DNA of 64,000 bases from NCBI RefSeq assembly GCF_002742645.2, contig NZ_CP033875.1, forward strand, positions 868,001 to 932,000, given 5' to 3'. The stretch is from Caulobacter sp. FWC26. Its GTDB lineage: Bacteria; Pseudomonadota; Alphaproteobacteria; Caulobacterales; Caulobacteraceae. The translations under genes and the position numbers were made by a program. This document shows, one piece after another, positions 16,298 through 24,861 of the stretch; positions within the stretch are counted from its first letter, which is position 1; each line of letters starts with the position of its first letter. The notes beneath the pieces were generated by a model. That model did not search any database. It saw only the letters and a program-made list of their open reading frames with translations, and was not told where the DNA came from.

Positions 16298-17026
16298 CTA
16301 GAGCTTGCTGAACAAGCCCAGTTCACCGGCCTTCAGCACCGCTTCCTGGCGCTTGACGACGCCCAGGCGCTTCTTGGCCGCCTCGACATGGTGATGCACC
16401 GTTCGGGGCGACAGCTCGAGGATGGCGCCGATCTCCCAGTCGGTCTTGCCGCGACTGGCCCAGTAGAGGCATTGGGCCTGCCGCTCGGAGATGACGCCGT
16501 AGTCTGGATTGTCGTCCTGCAGTTCCCAGTGCTTGAGCATGATGGTGCCGAACACGGTGGCGAGGCTTTCGATCACGGCGCGCGCGGCCGGATCGGTGTC
16601 CGGGGCCTCCGTCGACATCCGTATCAGCACCTCCTGGCCGGCGGGCCCGAAGACCCGGACGACATAGCCGTCGTTCATGCCCAGGTCCGAGGCCTCGCCC
16701 CACATCGATTGTGCACGACTGTCGCCGATGGGCTTGGCGTCCGTCCAGGCGAAGGAGCGCGGCGAGCGCAGCAGCAGCTTCACGCAGGGATCATGGACGA
16801 CGTAGCGCTGGCCCCAATAGCGCTGGTCCCAGACCTCGAAGTCCTGGCGGCTCAGCGTGGGCGGTTCCTTGCCGTAGTGCTCGGCGTTGACCAGCGTGGC
16901 GCAGAACTTGTCATACCCGAAGGCGGCGATGGCTTGCGCGAACGCGATCTCAACATCTTCCGCCGTGCGCAGATGTGGGGCCTGGCTCAAGAACGCCCAA
17001 GCCTGTTGTTCCGCCGTCGTCAGCAC
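16298..17026 (-). CDS. LuxR-type autoinducer-binding transcriptional regulator
   Basis: 242 aa. A GTG start at 17026 follows CGGAG. The N-terminal autoinducer-binding domain carries the conserved pocket residues of the TraR/LuxR group: W-x3-Y-x7-DP in WGQRYVVHDP, Trp in SFAW and Gly in LGMNDGY. The C-terminal GerE helix-turn-helix (about 180-240) reads ISERQAQCLYWASRGKT, then EIGAILELSPRTVHHHVEAA. This is a true acyl-homoserine-lactone receptor rather than a generic HTH-LuxR protein. It is separated from luxI by the opposite-strand DUF962 gene and probably binds the palindrome at 15895. Confidence 0.9.
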   Translation of the reverse strand: MLTTAEQQAWAFLSQAPHLRTAEDVEIAFAQAIAAFGYDKFCATLVNAEHYGKEPPTLSRQDFEVWDQRYWGQRYVVHDPCVKLLLRSPRSFAWTDAKPIGDSRAQSMWGEASDLGMNDGYVVRVFGPAGQEVLIRMSTEAPDTDPAARAVIESLATVFGTIMLKHWELQDDNPDYGVISERQAQCLYWASRGKTDWEIGAILELSPRTVHHHVEAAKKRLGVVKRQEAVLKAGELGLFSKL

Positions 17027-17101
17027 GCCTTGCTCCGTACGCTACCGTCCGCAAGCTAAGGTCAGTTCGTCGGAAAGAAAACTGTGGCGGAAGCTCGCGG
17101 T

Positions 17102-17152
17102 CTAGAGCGTGACGCCGAAAGTGGGAGCCGGCTTCGGCACGGGTCACGCTCT
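17102..17152. repeat. Intergenic palindrome family D, element 1
   Basis: AGAGCGTGAC (17104-17113) and GTCACGCTCT (17143-17152) enclose a nested GCCGAA/TTCGGC pair. It is the type of long imperfect palindrome scattered in alphaproteobacterial genomes, located upstream of luxR and downstream of the kinase-like gene. Confidence 0.65.
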
Positions 17153-17163
17153 GGTGTTTACTC

Positions 17164-17214
17164 TAGAGCCTTGTTATCGCGTCAAACGATTCCGTTTTGA
17201 CGCGCAAGGCTCTA
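17164..17214. repeat. Intergenic palindrome family D, element 2 (carries GANTC)
   Basis: The outer arms TAGAGCCTTG (17164-17173) and CAAGGCTCTA (17205-17214) enclose inner arms CGCGTCAAA and TTTGACGCG. A GATTC (CcrM-type site) lies near the tip. The right outer arm includes the TAG stop codon of the kinase-like gene. It may also act as a 3'-end hairpin for that gene. Confidence 0.65.
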
Positions 17215-18735
17215 CGCGGCCGCTTCGGCGTCTTCGTCCGCGAGCAGAGCGTTCAGCACCATGGCGAGGCGCTCGGGCTTGATCGGTTTCTCGACCACGT
17301 CCTGCATGCCCGCAGCGAGGTAGGTCTGCACGTCGGCCGGGTCGGCGTTGGCGGTGAGGGCCACGATCGGGGCCGAGCCGCACCGTCCTCCCAACTCGCG
17401 GATCGCGCGCGTCGCCGCGACGCCGTCCATGCGTGGCATCTTGATGTCCATCAGGATCAGGTCGTAGCGACCGCCCTTGGCCATCTCCACGGCCTCCAGG
17501 CCATCGACGGCCTGTTCGGAGGTGCAGTCGAACATGTCGCAAAGCGCTTCGGCGACCATCCGGTTCGTCGCGTTGTCGTCGACGATGAGAATGTGCGCCG
17601 CGCGTCCGCCTGCTGTTTCGGGCGCGTCTTGCGCGGCCGCCTCGGCGGCGGCGGCTTCCAGGGACAGACTGAAGCCGACCGTAAGACCCGCCCCCCGATT
17701 GGCTTCGGCGACCAGTTGACCGCCCATGGCGCCGATGACCTTCCGGGCTAGCGCCATGCCTACGCCCAACGCCATTTCGCTACGGTCCTGCGCGCCGACC
17801 TCGCCCAAGGGATCGCTGACGCGGGCCAGACGGTCTTCGGCTAGTCCGCCGGCGTTGTCGCGCAACTGGCAGTCCAGCGTGATCCGTTCGCCTTCGCCCC
17901 GCCCGGTGAGGCGAACTTCGGTCATGCCGCGCCCGGCCGATAGCGCATTCTCGATGAGGATGTCGATGACCTGAAGTAGGCGCTCGCCGTCCACCTGGAC
18001 GCCGCACTCGGGTTCGCCGTCGTAGGACACCAGCAGGGTCGAGCCGCCCTCCTGCGCCCGATGGGCCCAGCGCGCTTCGACCGCGTCGGCTAGATCGCGG
18101 AGACGGGTCGGGTTGGAGGACAGGGATAGTCCGCCATGGACCGAACGATGCAGATCCACCGCGCGGCCGACCGTCGCGCTCATGTCGCGGCTGGTGTCGC
18201 CGATGGCGCGCACGAAGGCTGCGGCGTCGGGTGTCAGGCGTTGTTGCTCAAGGCGCTCGGTGATTGCCAGCACGCCGTCCAGATGGGCGCCAATATCGAC
18301 AGCCATGCGCTCCACCATCGCCATGGCGTCGTTGGCCTCGCGCTGGCGCCGGCGATGCGATGTCAGGAGTGAGCCCAGTCCGCCGACGCCCGCGTAGCGC
18401 CCGTCGGCGTCGACGGCGACATAGGCGGTGCGAAAGATCGGCGTCGGGCTGTCGGCAAGGGAATTTACGAACGCGTCGGCGTTGGTGTCGATCAGAACCT
18501 TGCGCGGTGCGGTGTCCATGATCTCGGCGATGGGCCGCTCGGCGAGATCGGCGCCAGCCACGCGCATCATGCCCTGCAGAACGTCCCGATAAACGAGGCC
18601 CACGGGCATGTCGTTTTCGACCACGGGCAGCGCGGCGAGCGTCGGATCGGCGTCGAACATCGCAGCCACGGCCGCGCTCGGCGTCGCCGATGCGATCGGC
18701 GCGACAGGATCGATCAGACGGGAAAGCGTTTCCAT
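17212..18735 (-). CDS. CBS-like plus histidine-kinase-like plus receiver hybrid lacking the phospho-acceptor His
   Basis: 507 aa from the ATG at 18735 (a TTG five codons earlier is the alternative). Residues about 1-125 resemble a paired CBS sensor (LPVVENDMPVGLVYRD, YVAVDADGRYAGVGGL). The dimerisation helix AVDIGAHLDGVLAITERL aligns with a kinase H-box, but Val146 stands where the phospho-acceptor His should be. The ATPase domain keeps N-box (LIENAL), G1-like DNAGG and G2 GVGMALARK. A complete receiver follows (IVDDN, LMDIKMPRMDG, LTAN, EKPIKP). It probably acts as a pseudokinase or phosphatase/scaffold. It is next to luxR on the same strand. Confidence 0.75.
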   Translation of the reverse strand: METLSRLIDPVAPIASATPSAAVAAMFDADPTLAALPVVENDMPVGLVYRDVLQGMMRVAGADLAERPIAEIMDTAPRKVLIDTNADAFVNSLADSPTPIFRTAYVAVDADGRYAGVGGLGSLLTSHRRRQREANDAMAMVERMAVDIGAHLDGVLAITERLEQQRLTPDAAAFVRAIGDTSRDMSATVGRAVDLHRSVHGGLSLSSNPTRLRDLADAVEARWAHRAQEGGSTLLVSYDGEPECGVQVDGERLLQVIDILIENALSAGRGMTEVRLTGRGEGERITLDCQLRDNAGGLAEDRLARVSDPLGEVGAQDRSEMALGVGMALARKVIGAMGGQLVAEANRGAGLTVGFSLSLEAAAAEAAAQDAPETAGGRAAHILIVDDNATNRMVAEALCDMFDCTSEQAVDGLEAVEMAKGGRYDLILMDIKMPRMDGVAATRAIRELGGRCGSAPIVALTANADPADVQTYLAAGMQDVVEKPIKPERLAMVLNALLADEDAEAAA

Positions 18736-18873
18736 GCGGCGCTTCGTCAACGGCTCGGGGCCGCCAACTTGCCCCGTGCGCCCTTGCGGAGTCGTTAAGG
18801 TGACAACGCACGGACCTTAGGAATCGGGCCTGCCGGGCCTTATCGGTCCCTTAAGGGGGGCGACCAAGCAAAC

Positions 18874-18898
18874 GGGGCGGCGGATTGACCGCCGCCCC
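18874..18898. terminator. Hairpin downstream of the TonB-dependent receptor
   Basis: GGGGCGGCGG and CCGCCGCCCC form a perfect 10-bp stem with loop ATTGA. On the minus strand it is followed by GTTTGCTT and lies 25 bp after the receptor stop codon. Confidence 0.75.
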
Positions 18899-18923
18899 TC
18901 CATGTCCGCTTGGCGAGCTGGGC

Positions 18924-21755
18924 TTACCAGGACTTGGTGATCGCGATGCCGTACAGACGCGGCTCGGCGGTGATCACGTTGGTGAACAGACCCGAGCTGT
19001 CGTCGGTGGTGTAGGCGTCGACGATCGGCGTCTTGTTGCCGATGTTCTTGACATAGGCGTCGATGGAGACACCCCACTCAGGCTTTTCTACCTTCAGCGT
19101 GATGTTGCCGTTGTCCCAGGACTTCAGCAGATCGTAGGCGGTGTTGTAGACGCGAGCATATTGCTTGCTCTGGCGGTAGTAGTCTCCGCGCAGGGTCGCC
19201 GACCAGCCGCCGGACAGCTCGAAGGTGTACTGGGCGCCCACCGAGGTGGTCCAGTGCGGGGAGTTCGGCAGTTCGTTACCCGACAGGTTCGCCGCCGTAC
19301 CTTCCAGCGAATAGCCGGCCCCGTAGGCGTAGAGCCCCGTGGCGTTGGCCAGGAACGCCGCCGTGGCCGCCGGCAGGCCCGCGCCGCCGGCCGCAGCCGG
19401 AGCCGCCAGGAAGCCCTGATAAGCTGCGGCGCCCGAACAGGCGAAAGGCAGGGTCGCACCTGCGCCCGCGCCGAGGATCGTGGCGACGCCCGCCGTGGTG
19501 AGCACGCAGTTGGCGCCGACCGACGAGGCGTTCGGACCCACCTTTACCACGGTGTAGGCGGCGTTCGACTGGGTGCGGTTCATGGTGTCGATCGAGCTGA
19601 CGCCGTCGCCGATCTTGGTCTTCAGGTAACCGATATTGGCGTTCAGACGCAGGTTGCGGACCGGCGACCAGATCGATTCCAGCTCGAAGCCGTGGACCTT
19701 GGCGTCGACGTTCTCGTTCACCGAGGTGCGGTTCACGATCTTCGAGATCTGGTACCCCTTGTAGTCGTACGAGAAGGCGGTCGCGTTGAAGAGCAGGCTG
19801 CCCCCCAGCATCGTGTTCTTGGTGCCGACCTCGATCGCGTTGACGAATTCAGGTTCGAAGGTCTGCTTGATGCCGACCGAGTTGGCCGGCACGCCCGGGT
19901 TGATGCCGCCGCCCTTGTAGCCCTTCGAATAGAAGGCATAGAGCAGCGTATCGTCCGTGAAGCCCAGATGCGCCTTGTAGTCGACGCCGGCCCGGCCGGT
20001 GGTCTCGTTGAAGCGCGCGCGCTGGTCAGGATTGGTGGGGTTCAGGGTCAGGCCGTAGCCCGGCGCCAGGAGCACGGTCGAGTAGTTCTTGACCGCCTTC
20101 TTGTCGCGGGTCTGGCGCAGGCCCAGGGTGAACTTCAGGTCGTCGTTGACCTGATAGTAGACCTCGCCCAGCAGAGCGTCCGACACTAGGTTATAGGGCG
20201 TGCGGTTGTCATAGTAGTTGTGGCCGTCGCCGGTCGGGTTGGCCGAGGTGTCGATCCCGATGCAGTTGGCGGTGGTCGCCGGGTTGCAGGTCGGGTTGCC
20301 CGTGCGCTGGAAGTTCAGGGCCATCGACGACAGGGTCAGCGAGTTGCCGATCACGTAGTAGTCGGTCAGCGTGCGATAGGTGAAGTGGATGCCGCCGACG
20401 GTGAAGTTCAGCGGACCGTCAAAGGCCGACTGCAGGCGGAATTCCTGGCTGAACTGCTCGGAGCGGCCCGATGAGACGTCGATGGTGGTGAACTTGTTGG
20501 TGCGGCCGACCTGCGGGTCGGTGAAGAAGCCGCCCGGCGTGAACGGTGTGTTGTTGAACGGAACCGCAGCGACGTTACGGTTGTAGTCCTGCTTGGTGAA
20601 CACGTCGCCCTTGCCGTACGACGTCATCGACGTGAAGGTCAGCTCGTCGGTGATGTCGTAGTTCAGGGTGAACTGGTAGGTGTTGGACTTCGACTGATAG
20701 AGCGGATCCAGCGCGGTCTCGATCTCGCGCAGGTTGGTCGAGGTGGTGTCGCCGGCGTTCACGTCCCCCGAGGTGAAGCCGAAGATATTGCCGAGCAGGC
20801 CGGTCAGCGAGCCCGACGTGTTCACCGTTCCATAGGCGGCGGGCGTGTAAAGCGAGCCCGGCAGACAGCCTTGTGTGAGGAAGACGCGTGACGCGCCGGT
20901 GGGCACGCCGCCGACGGTCGCCGGACCGTTGTCCTTGTTGCAGAGCTGCTTGCCGGTACGGGCGCGGCTGTCGTCTTCGTGGAAGCGTTCCCACAGGAAG
21001 TTGGTGCGCAGCTTCTCAGTGGGGTTGAACATCACCTGGACGCGGGTTGAGTACAGATCCCGGTCGTCGACCTTGTGCCCGTTGAAGGTGTTGGTCACGA
21101 AGCCGTCGCGCTTCAGGGTGGTCCCCGCCAGGCGCACGGCCAGCTTGTCGCCGAAGATCGGCACGTTCACCATGCCGCGCAGCTTCATCGAGTTGTAGTT
21201 GCCGTATTCGGCGCGAACGTTCGCTTCGAACATGTCGGTCGGCTTGGCGGTGATCACGTTGACCACGCCGCCGGTGGCGTTACGGCCGTACAGCGTGCCT
21301 TGCGGGCCGCGCAGCACTTCGACGCGCTCGACATCGTAGAACTCGGCTTCGAACAGATTGCCCGACTGCTGCGGGGCGTTGTTCATGTGAACGCCGACGC
21401 CCTGGTCAGCCGAAGCGCCGACGGCTTTGGCCCCGATGCCGCGGATCTGGAAGTTGAAGCTGTTGGTGAAGTTGCTCTTGGCGAAGGTGACGTTCGGGAT
21501 CGCGAGCTGCAGGTTGGGGCCGCCGTCGATCTTCTGCGCTTCCAGGGTGTCCTGGCTGAACGCCGACACCGCGATCGGCACGTCCTGCAGCGCTTCTTCC
21601 TTCTTCTGGGCGGTGACGACCAGCTCTTCGATGACGGTCGTGTTCTGCTGAGCGGGCTTGGCCTGCTGGGCGAACGCGGGGACGGCGAAACCGGAGATCG
21701 CGACCGCCGAAGCGCCCATGACCAGCAGGCTCCGCATACGCAGAGTTTGCGACAT
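18924..21755 (-). CDS. TonB-dependent outer-membrane receptor
   Basis: 943 aa. A signal peptide (residues 1-29, ending PAFA) is followed by a TonB-box region (IEELVVTAQK), a plug domain (DVPIAVSAFS, IRGIGAK, RVEVLRGPQGTLYGRNATGG) and a 22-strand-type barrel that ends in a C-terminal Trp (ITKSW) recognised by the BAM machinery. It takes up a large or scarce substrate across the outer membrane using TonB energy. The AQKKEEALQDVPIAVSA plug is common in Caulobacterales and sphingomonads. No SusD, sigma/anti-sigma pair or catabolic cluster adjoins it, so the substrate is unknown. A hairpin terminator follows. Confidence 0.93.
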   Translation of the reverse strand: MSQTLRMRSLLVMGASAVAISGFAVPAFAQQAKPAQQNTTVIEELVVTAQKKEEALQDVPIAVSAFSQDTLEAQKIDGGPNLQLAIPNVTFAKSNFTNSFNFQIRGIGAKAVGASADQGVGVHMNNAPQQSGNLFEAEFYDVERVEVLRGPQGTLYGRNATGGVVNVITAKPTDMFEANVRAEYGNYNSMKLRGMVNVPIFGDKLAVRLAGTTLKRDGFVTNTFNGHKVDDRDLYSTRVQVMFNPTEKLRTNFLWERFHEDDSRARTGKQLCNKDNGPATVGGVPTGASRVFLTQGCLPGSLYTPAAYGTVNTSGSLTGLLGNIFGFTSGDVNAGDTTSTNLREIETALDPLYQSKSNTYQFTLNYDITDELTFTSMTSYGKGDVFTKQDYNRNVAAVPFNNTPFTPGGFFTDPQVGRTNKFTTIDVSSGRSEQFSQEFRLQSAFDGPLNFTVGGIHFTYRTLTDYYVIGNSLTLSSMALNFQRTGNPTCNPATTANCIGIDTSANPTGDGHNYYDNRTPYNLVSDALLGEVYYQVNDDLKFTLGLRQTRDKKAVKNYSTVLLAPGYGLTLNPTNPDQRARFNETTGRAGVDYKAHLGFTDDTLLYAFYSKGYKGGGINPGVPANSVGIKQTFEPEFVNAIEVGTKNTMLGGSLLFNATAFSYDYKGYQISKIVNRTSVNENVDAKVHGFELESIWSPVRNLRLNANIGYLKTKIGDGVSSIDTMNRTQSNAAYTVVKVGPNASSVGANCVLTTAGVATILGAGAGATLPFACSGAAAYQGFLAAPAAAGGAGLPAATAAFLANATGLYAYGAGYSLEGTAANLSGNELPNSPHWTTSVGAQYTFELSGGWSATLRGDYYRQSKQYARVYNTAYDLLKSWDNGNITLKVEKPEWGVSIDAYVKNIGNKTPIVDAYTTDDSSGLFTNVITAEPRLYGIAITKSW

Positions 21756-22225
21756 TGAATTCCCTCCCTGAACGCAAGCGGCGCCTTATGGGTGGCGCCT
21801 GCGAGCGTCGATGTTTCCTCGGCGCCGTACTGTTTTCACCGCGTGGGCGTACGGCGAGCCCCTCGCAGCATTGGGAGATTGCATACTTGCGTTTGAAGGC
21901 TGTCAACTGGCCAAAATGTAAGTGAACAGCGATAGGTTACGGCTTTTCACTTTCCGGGAGGTGGTGTTCTCCTGGAGCGCGTAAGTTCTGAGGCGATTAG
22001 AAGAACCGGTTTGTGATTTCCCTTGCGTAAGTGAGTGGGTGGCGGCGGTTCCTTGGCTAGCCAACGCTAAGCTTATCATTAGTTCGTAGGCGAAAGAGTT
22101 CGCTGGAATTAGTCGGCGGAGTATTGGGATGGTCGCTGACGTGCGCGGCGAGCGGTTCCGAGCTCGACGGTCCTCGTGTAGAGAAGGGCCATGTTCCCCC
22201 TTTTCATGGAAGTCGAGAGGCCCGC
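21756..22225. other. 470-bp divergent intergenic region, TonB receptor / queC
   Basis: This spacer is more AT-rich than its surroundings, especially 21900-22120. It must hold both promoters. I see no ORF with coding character, no tRNA and no clear riboswitch fold. A possible promoter for the receptor is listed separately. Confidence 0.4.
21880..21906 (-). promoter_or_regulatory. Possible promoter of the TonB receptor
   Basis: On the minus strand TTGACA (21901-21906) is followed 15 bp later by TATGCA (21880-21885), 125 bp before the receptor ATG. The spacing is short for sigma-70, so this is tentative. Confidence 0.3.
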
Positions 22226-22954
22226 ATGAGCCCCCGTGAGCGCCAGGCGGCCCTGGTTCTGTTTTCCGGCGGCCAGGACAGCAGCGTCTGCCTGGCCTGG
22301 GCGCTGCAGCGCTATGATCGTGTCGAGACGGTCGGCTTCGACTACGGTCAGCGCCACGCGATCGAGATGGAGGCCCGCCAGGCGGTGCGTCGTGAGATCG
22401 CCGCCGGCTTTCCGCAATGGGCCGAGCGCCTGGGCGAGGATCACGTCCTCGATATCCGGAGCTTCGGCCAGGTCGCCCAGTCGGCCCTGACGGCGGACCG
22501 CGCCATCGAGATGACCGAGCGCGGCCTGCCCTCGACCTTCGTGCCGGGGCGCAATCTGGTGTTCCTGATCTACGCGGCCGCCTTGGCGGACCGGCGGGGC
22601 GTCGACGCCTTGGTCGGCGGCATGTGCGAGACCGACTTCTCGGGCTATCCCGACTGCCGTCGCGACACGCTGGACGCCATGCAGAGCGCCCTGAACCTCG
22701 GCATGGACCGCGACTTCCGCATCGAGACGCCGCTGATGTGGCTGACCAAGGCCCAGACCTGGGGGCTCGCCAAGCAACTCGGCGGCGAGGACCTGGTCCG
22801 GCTGATCGTCGAGGAAAGCCACACCTGCTATCAGGGCGAACGCGGCGAACTGCATGCGTGGGGGCATGGCTGCGGGACCTGCCCCGCGTGCGAGCTTCGC
22901 GAAAAGGGCTATGTCGAGTGGGACGCGGCGGGGCGCGAGGCGCTGGCCCAATGA
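22226..22954 (+). CDS. queC: 7-cyano-7-deazaguanine (preQ0) synthase
   Basis: 242 aa. The ATG at 22226 follows GAGAGG; the longer open frame has no start support. The ATP-pyrophosphatase P-loop [14 protein letters not shown] is at about 10-23, followed by [16 protein letters not shown] and [15 protein letters not shown]. The zinc-binding cysteines are in [10 protein letters not shown] at the C-terminus. QueC converts 7-carboxy-7-deazaguanine to preQ0 with ammonia and ATP. It overlaps queE by four bases (ATGA), and queD follows, forming a queuosine-precursor cluster. FolE and QueF are not in the window. Confidence 0.95.
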   Translation: MSPRERQAALVLFSGGQDSSVCLAWALQRYDRVETVGFDYGQRHAIEMEARQAVRREIAAGFPQWAERLGEDHVLDIRSFGQVAQSALTADRAIEMTERGLPSTFVPGRNLVFLIYAAALADRRGVDALVGGMCETDFSGYPDCRRDTLDAMQSALNLGMDRDFRIETPLMWLTKAQTWGLAKQLGGEDLVRLIVEESHTCYQGERGELHAWGHGCGTCPACELREKGYVEWDAAGREALAQ

Positions 22955-23583
22955 CCTACTCCGTCAAGGAGGTCTTCCTCACCCTGCAGGGCGAGGGCGG
23001 GCAGGCGGGCAAGGCGGCGGTGTTCTGCCGCTTCTCCGGCTGCAACCTGTGGAGCGGGCGCGAGCAGGATCGGGCCAAGGCCGTCTGCACCTTCTGCGAC
23101 ACCGACTTCGTTGGGACCGACGGTGAGAACGGCGGCAAGTTCGCCACCGCCGAGGACCTGGCGGCCGCGGTCGAGGCGCAGTGGCGCGGCGGTCCAGATG
23201 ATCGTCTGGTCGTCTGCACCGGCGGCGAGCCGTTCCTGCAACTGGATGAGGCCGCCATCGCGGCGCTGCACGCCCGTGGATTCCAGATTGCGGTCGAGAC
23301 CAATGGCACCCTCCAGGCGCCGGCCGGGGTCGACTGGATCTGCGTCAGCCCCAAGGCCGACGCCCCAGTCGTTCAGACCTCGGGCCAGGAACTGAAGCTG
23401 GTGTTTCCGCAGGAGAAGGCCATGCCCGAGCGCTTCGCGGGCCTCGATTTCGAGCGCTTCTATCTTCAGCCGATGGACGGTCCGGACCGCGACGCAAACA
23501 CGCAATTGGCCGTGGCCTATTGCCTTTCGCACCCACAATGGCGTTTAAGCGTCCAAACGCACAAATATCTCGGCCTGCCCTGA
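22951..23583 (+). CDS. queE: 7-carboxy-7-deazaguanine synthase (radical SAM)
   Basis: 210 aa. The ATG overlaps the queC stop (ATGA), indicating translational coupling. The iron-sulfur motif is the QueE form C-x14-C-x2-[12 protein letters not shown] through CTFCDTDF. It is preceded by [13 protein letters not shown] and followed by the SAM-binding [15 protein letters not shown] and WICVSPK. The enzyme contracts 6-carboxy-5,6,7,8-tetrahydropterin to 7-carboxy-7-deazaguanine. About 70 bp separate it from queD. Confidence 0.95.
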   Translation: MTYSVKEVFLTLQGEGGQAGKAAVFCRFSGCNLWSGREQDRAKAVCTFCDTDFVGTDGENGGKFATAEDLAAAVEAQWRGGPDDRLVVCTGGEPFLQLDEAAIAALHARGFQIAVETNGTLQAPAGVDWICVSPKADAPVVQTSGQELKLVFPQEKAMPERFAGLDFERFYLQPMDGPDRDANTQLAVAYCLSHPQWRLSVQTHKYLGLP

Positions 23584-23655
23584 CGGATAAGGCGCGCGAC
23601 TTGGTGACAGGGTCGTTGCGCTAGAGCCTCCCAGGCCTAGTCAAAGAAGCAACAG

Positions 23656-24021
23656 ATGAAGCCCGTCTTCGAGATCACGAAGGCCGCGTATTTCGACGCG
23701 GCCCACTACATCGAGCAAGGTCCGTCCGACCATCGCTATCGCCGCCTGCACGGCCATTCGTTCAAGGTCGAGGCCAGCGTGCGCGGCCCCATGCAGGAGG
23801 CCGGGTGGGTCGCCGATCTCGACCGGCTCGACGTCGCCCTGAAGGCCGTCGCCGCCGAGCTGGATCACGGCCTGCTGAATGACAAGCCCGGTCTGGAAGT
23901 CCCGACGCTGGAGCGCCTGTGCCTCTATTTCGCCGAGCGGCTGACGGCCAGTTTCCCGGGCCTGTCGCGGGTGGTGCTGTCGCGTCCGACGATCGGCGAG
24001 ACCTGTTCGCTGGCGCTGTAG
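23656..24021 (+). CDS. queD: 6-carboxytetrahydropterin synthase-like protein, catalytic Cys replaced
   Basis: 121 aa. Zinc ligands are present: His17 in FDAAH, and His32 and His34 in LHGHSF. The Asp-His pair of the active site is in ELDHGLLND, and the C-terminal GETCSL matches the family. The catalytic cysteine of E. coli QueD (Cys27 in HKCGRLHGH) aligns with Tyr28 here (HRYRRLHGH). Position after queC-queE strongly suggests it makes 6-carboxytetrahydropterin from dihydroneopterin triphosphate, possibly with a different proton shuttle. Another pterin-related reaction is the alternative. Confidence 0.82.
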   Translation: MKPVFEITKAAYFDAAHYIEQGPSDHRYRRLHGHSFKVEASVRGPMQEAGWVADLDRLDVALKAVAAELDHGLLNDKPGLEVPTLERLCLYFAERLTASFPGLSRVVLSRPTIGETCSLAL

Positions 24022-24027
24022 GGCGGG

Positions 24028-24270
24028 CTACTCTTCTTCCTCGCGGTGGTCGCGAGGGGCGTTCTTGTCGCTGTCACCGGGGATGATCGCCTTACCTGTG
24101 GCGACAACCGCCTTGCCGCCGACCTTGGCTGCGCCGCCCACGACCGCGCCCGTGACCCCGATCGCGGTTCCGGCGACCGTGCCGACGGCCGCTGCGGCCA
24201 TGCAACTGGCCTGGGTCAGGGACAGAGCGCCCAGAAGCAGAGCGATCGGGGCAAGGCGGCGGAGGGTCAT
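24028..24270 (-). CDS. Small exported glycine-zipper-like protein
   Basis: 80 aa. Residues 1-22 look like an export signal (MTLRRLAPIALLLGALSLTQ), followed by SCMAAAAVG, where Cys could serve as a weak lipobox cysteine. Residues 27-58 are Gly/Ala/Val-rich with regularly spaced glycines (GTVAGTAIGVTGAVVGGAAK), compatible with a membrane-inserting helical hairpin. The tail is highly charged (DHREEEE). I do not recognise a family. It is convergent with queD, 6 bp apart. Confidence 0.65.
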   Translation of the reverse strand: MTLRRLAPIALLLGALSLTQASCMAAAAVGTVAGTAIGVTGAVVGGAAKVGGKAVVATGKAIIPGDSDKNAPRDHREEEE

Positions 24271-24318
24271 GGCGAAACTCGTCAGGCGCTGTTCACCCTC
24301 TTCTAGACGCGGAATGGT

Positions 24319-24861
24319 TTACAGTCTGCGCGTCGGATGGCCGCGTTCCAGATCGGCCTCGTCCAGATAGACCCGTTCGCTGTCCTCGGCCCGGCGTCGG
24401 GGACCGCGATAGCGAGGGTCGTCGCGTCTGCGGCGATCCGGCCCGAAATAGTCCGCCGTGCGTATGAACGGGCGGGGGTTCTCGATCAGCAGGGTCAGGC
24501 GATGGACCAGGCCACGCGCCGTAATGGGCTTGGCCAGGAACTCATTGACCCCCGCGTCGCGGGCCTCGCGCACCCTGCGCTCGGTGGAATGGCCGGTGAT
24601 CATGACAATGGGGCAGAAAGGATTGGGGCTGTCGGGTGATCGCCGCAAGAGGTTCACGAACTCGACGCCGTCGAGACCGCTCATGGAGAGGTCGGTCAGC
24701 ACCACGTCGATATAGGTCGAGCGCATGGTCGCCAGCGCCTCGGCTCCGTCCCGCGCTTCATGAATGTGGCGCACGCCGATCGCGCGCAGCATCTCGATCA
24801 GCAGGATCCGCATGTGCTGGTTATCTTCGACCAGCATGACCTTCAGGAGGTCGAATCGCAC
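24319..24861 (-). CDS. Single-domain response regulator with basic C-terminal tail
   Basis: 180 aa. A GTG start at 24861 follows GGGAGG. The receiver domain (1-125) is complete: acidic pocket VEDN, phospho-acceptor Asp in VVLTDLSMSGLDG, switch Thr in MITGHS and Lys in LAKPIT. There is no output domain; instead a tail of about 50 residues is rich in Arg (GPDRRRRDDPRYRGPRRR). Such CheY-like proteins act through protein contacts. No kinase gene adjoins; the histidine-less hybrid at 17212 is on the same strand but 5.6 kb away. Confidence 0.87.
   Translation of the reverse strand: MRFDLLKVMLVEDNQHMRILLIEMLRAIGVRHIHEARDGAEALATMRSTYIDVVLTDLSMSGLDGVEFVNLLRRSPDSPNPFCPIVMITGHSTERRVREARDAGVNEFLAKPITARGLVHRLTLLIENPRPFIRTADYFGPDRRRRDDPRYRGPRRRAEDSERVYLDEADLERGHPTRRL

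Noticed and set aside
21756-22225. Possible preQ1 riboswitch before queC
   Set aside because: I could not find the short aptamer pattern (stem-loop followed by an A-rich strand near the ribosome site). The leader is long but shows no convincing fold.
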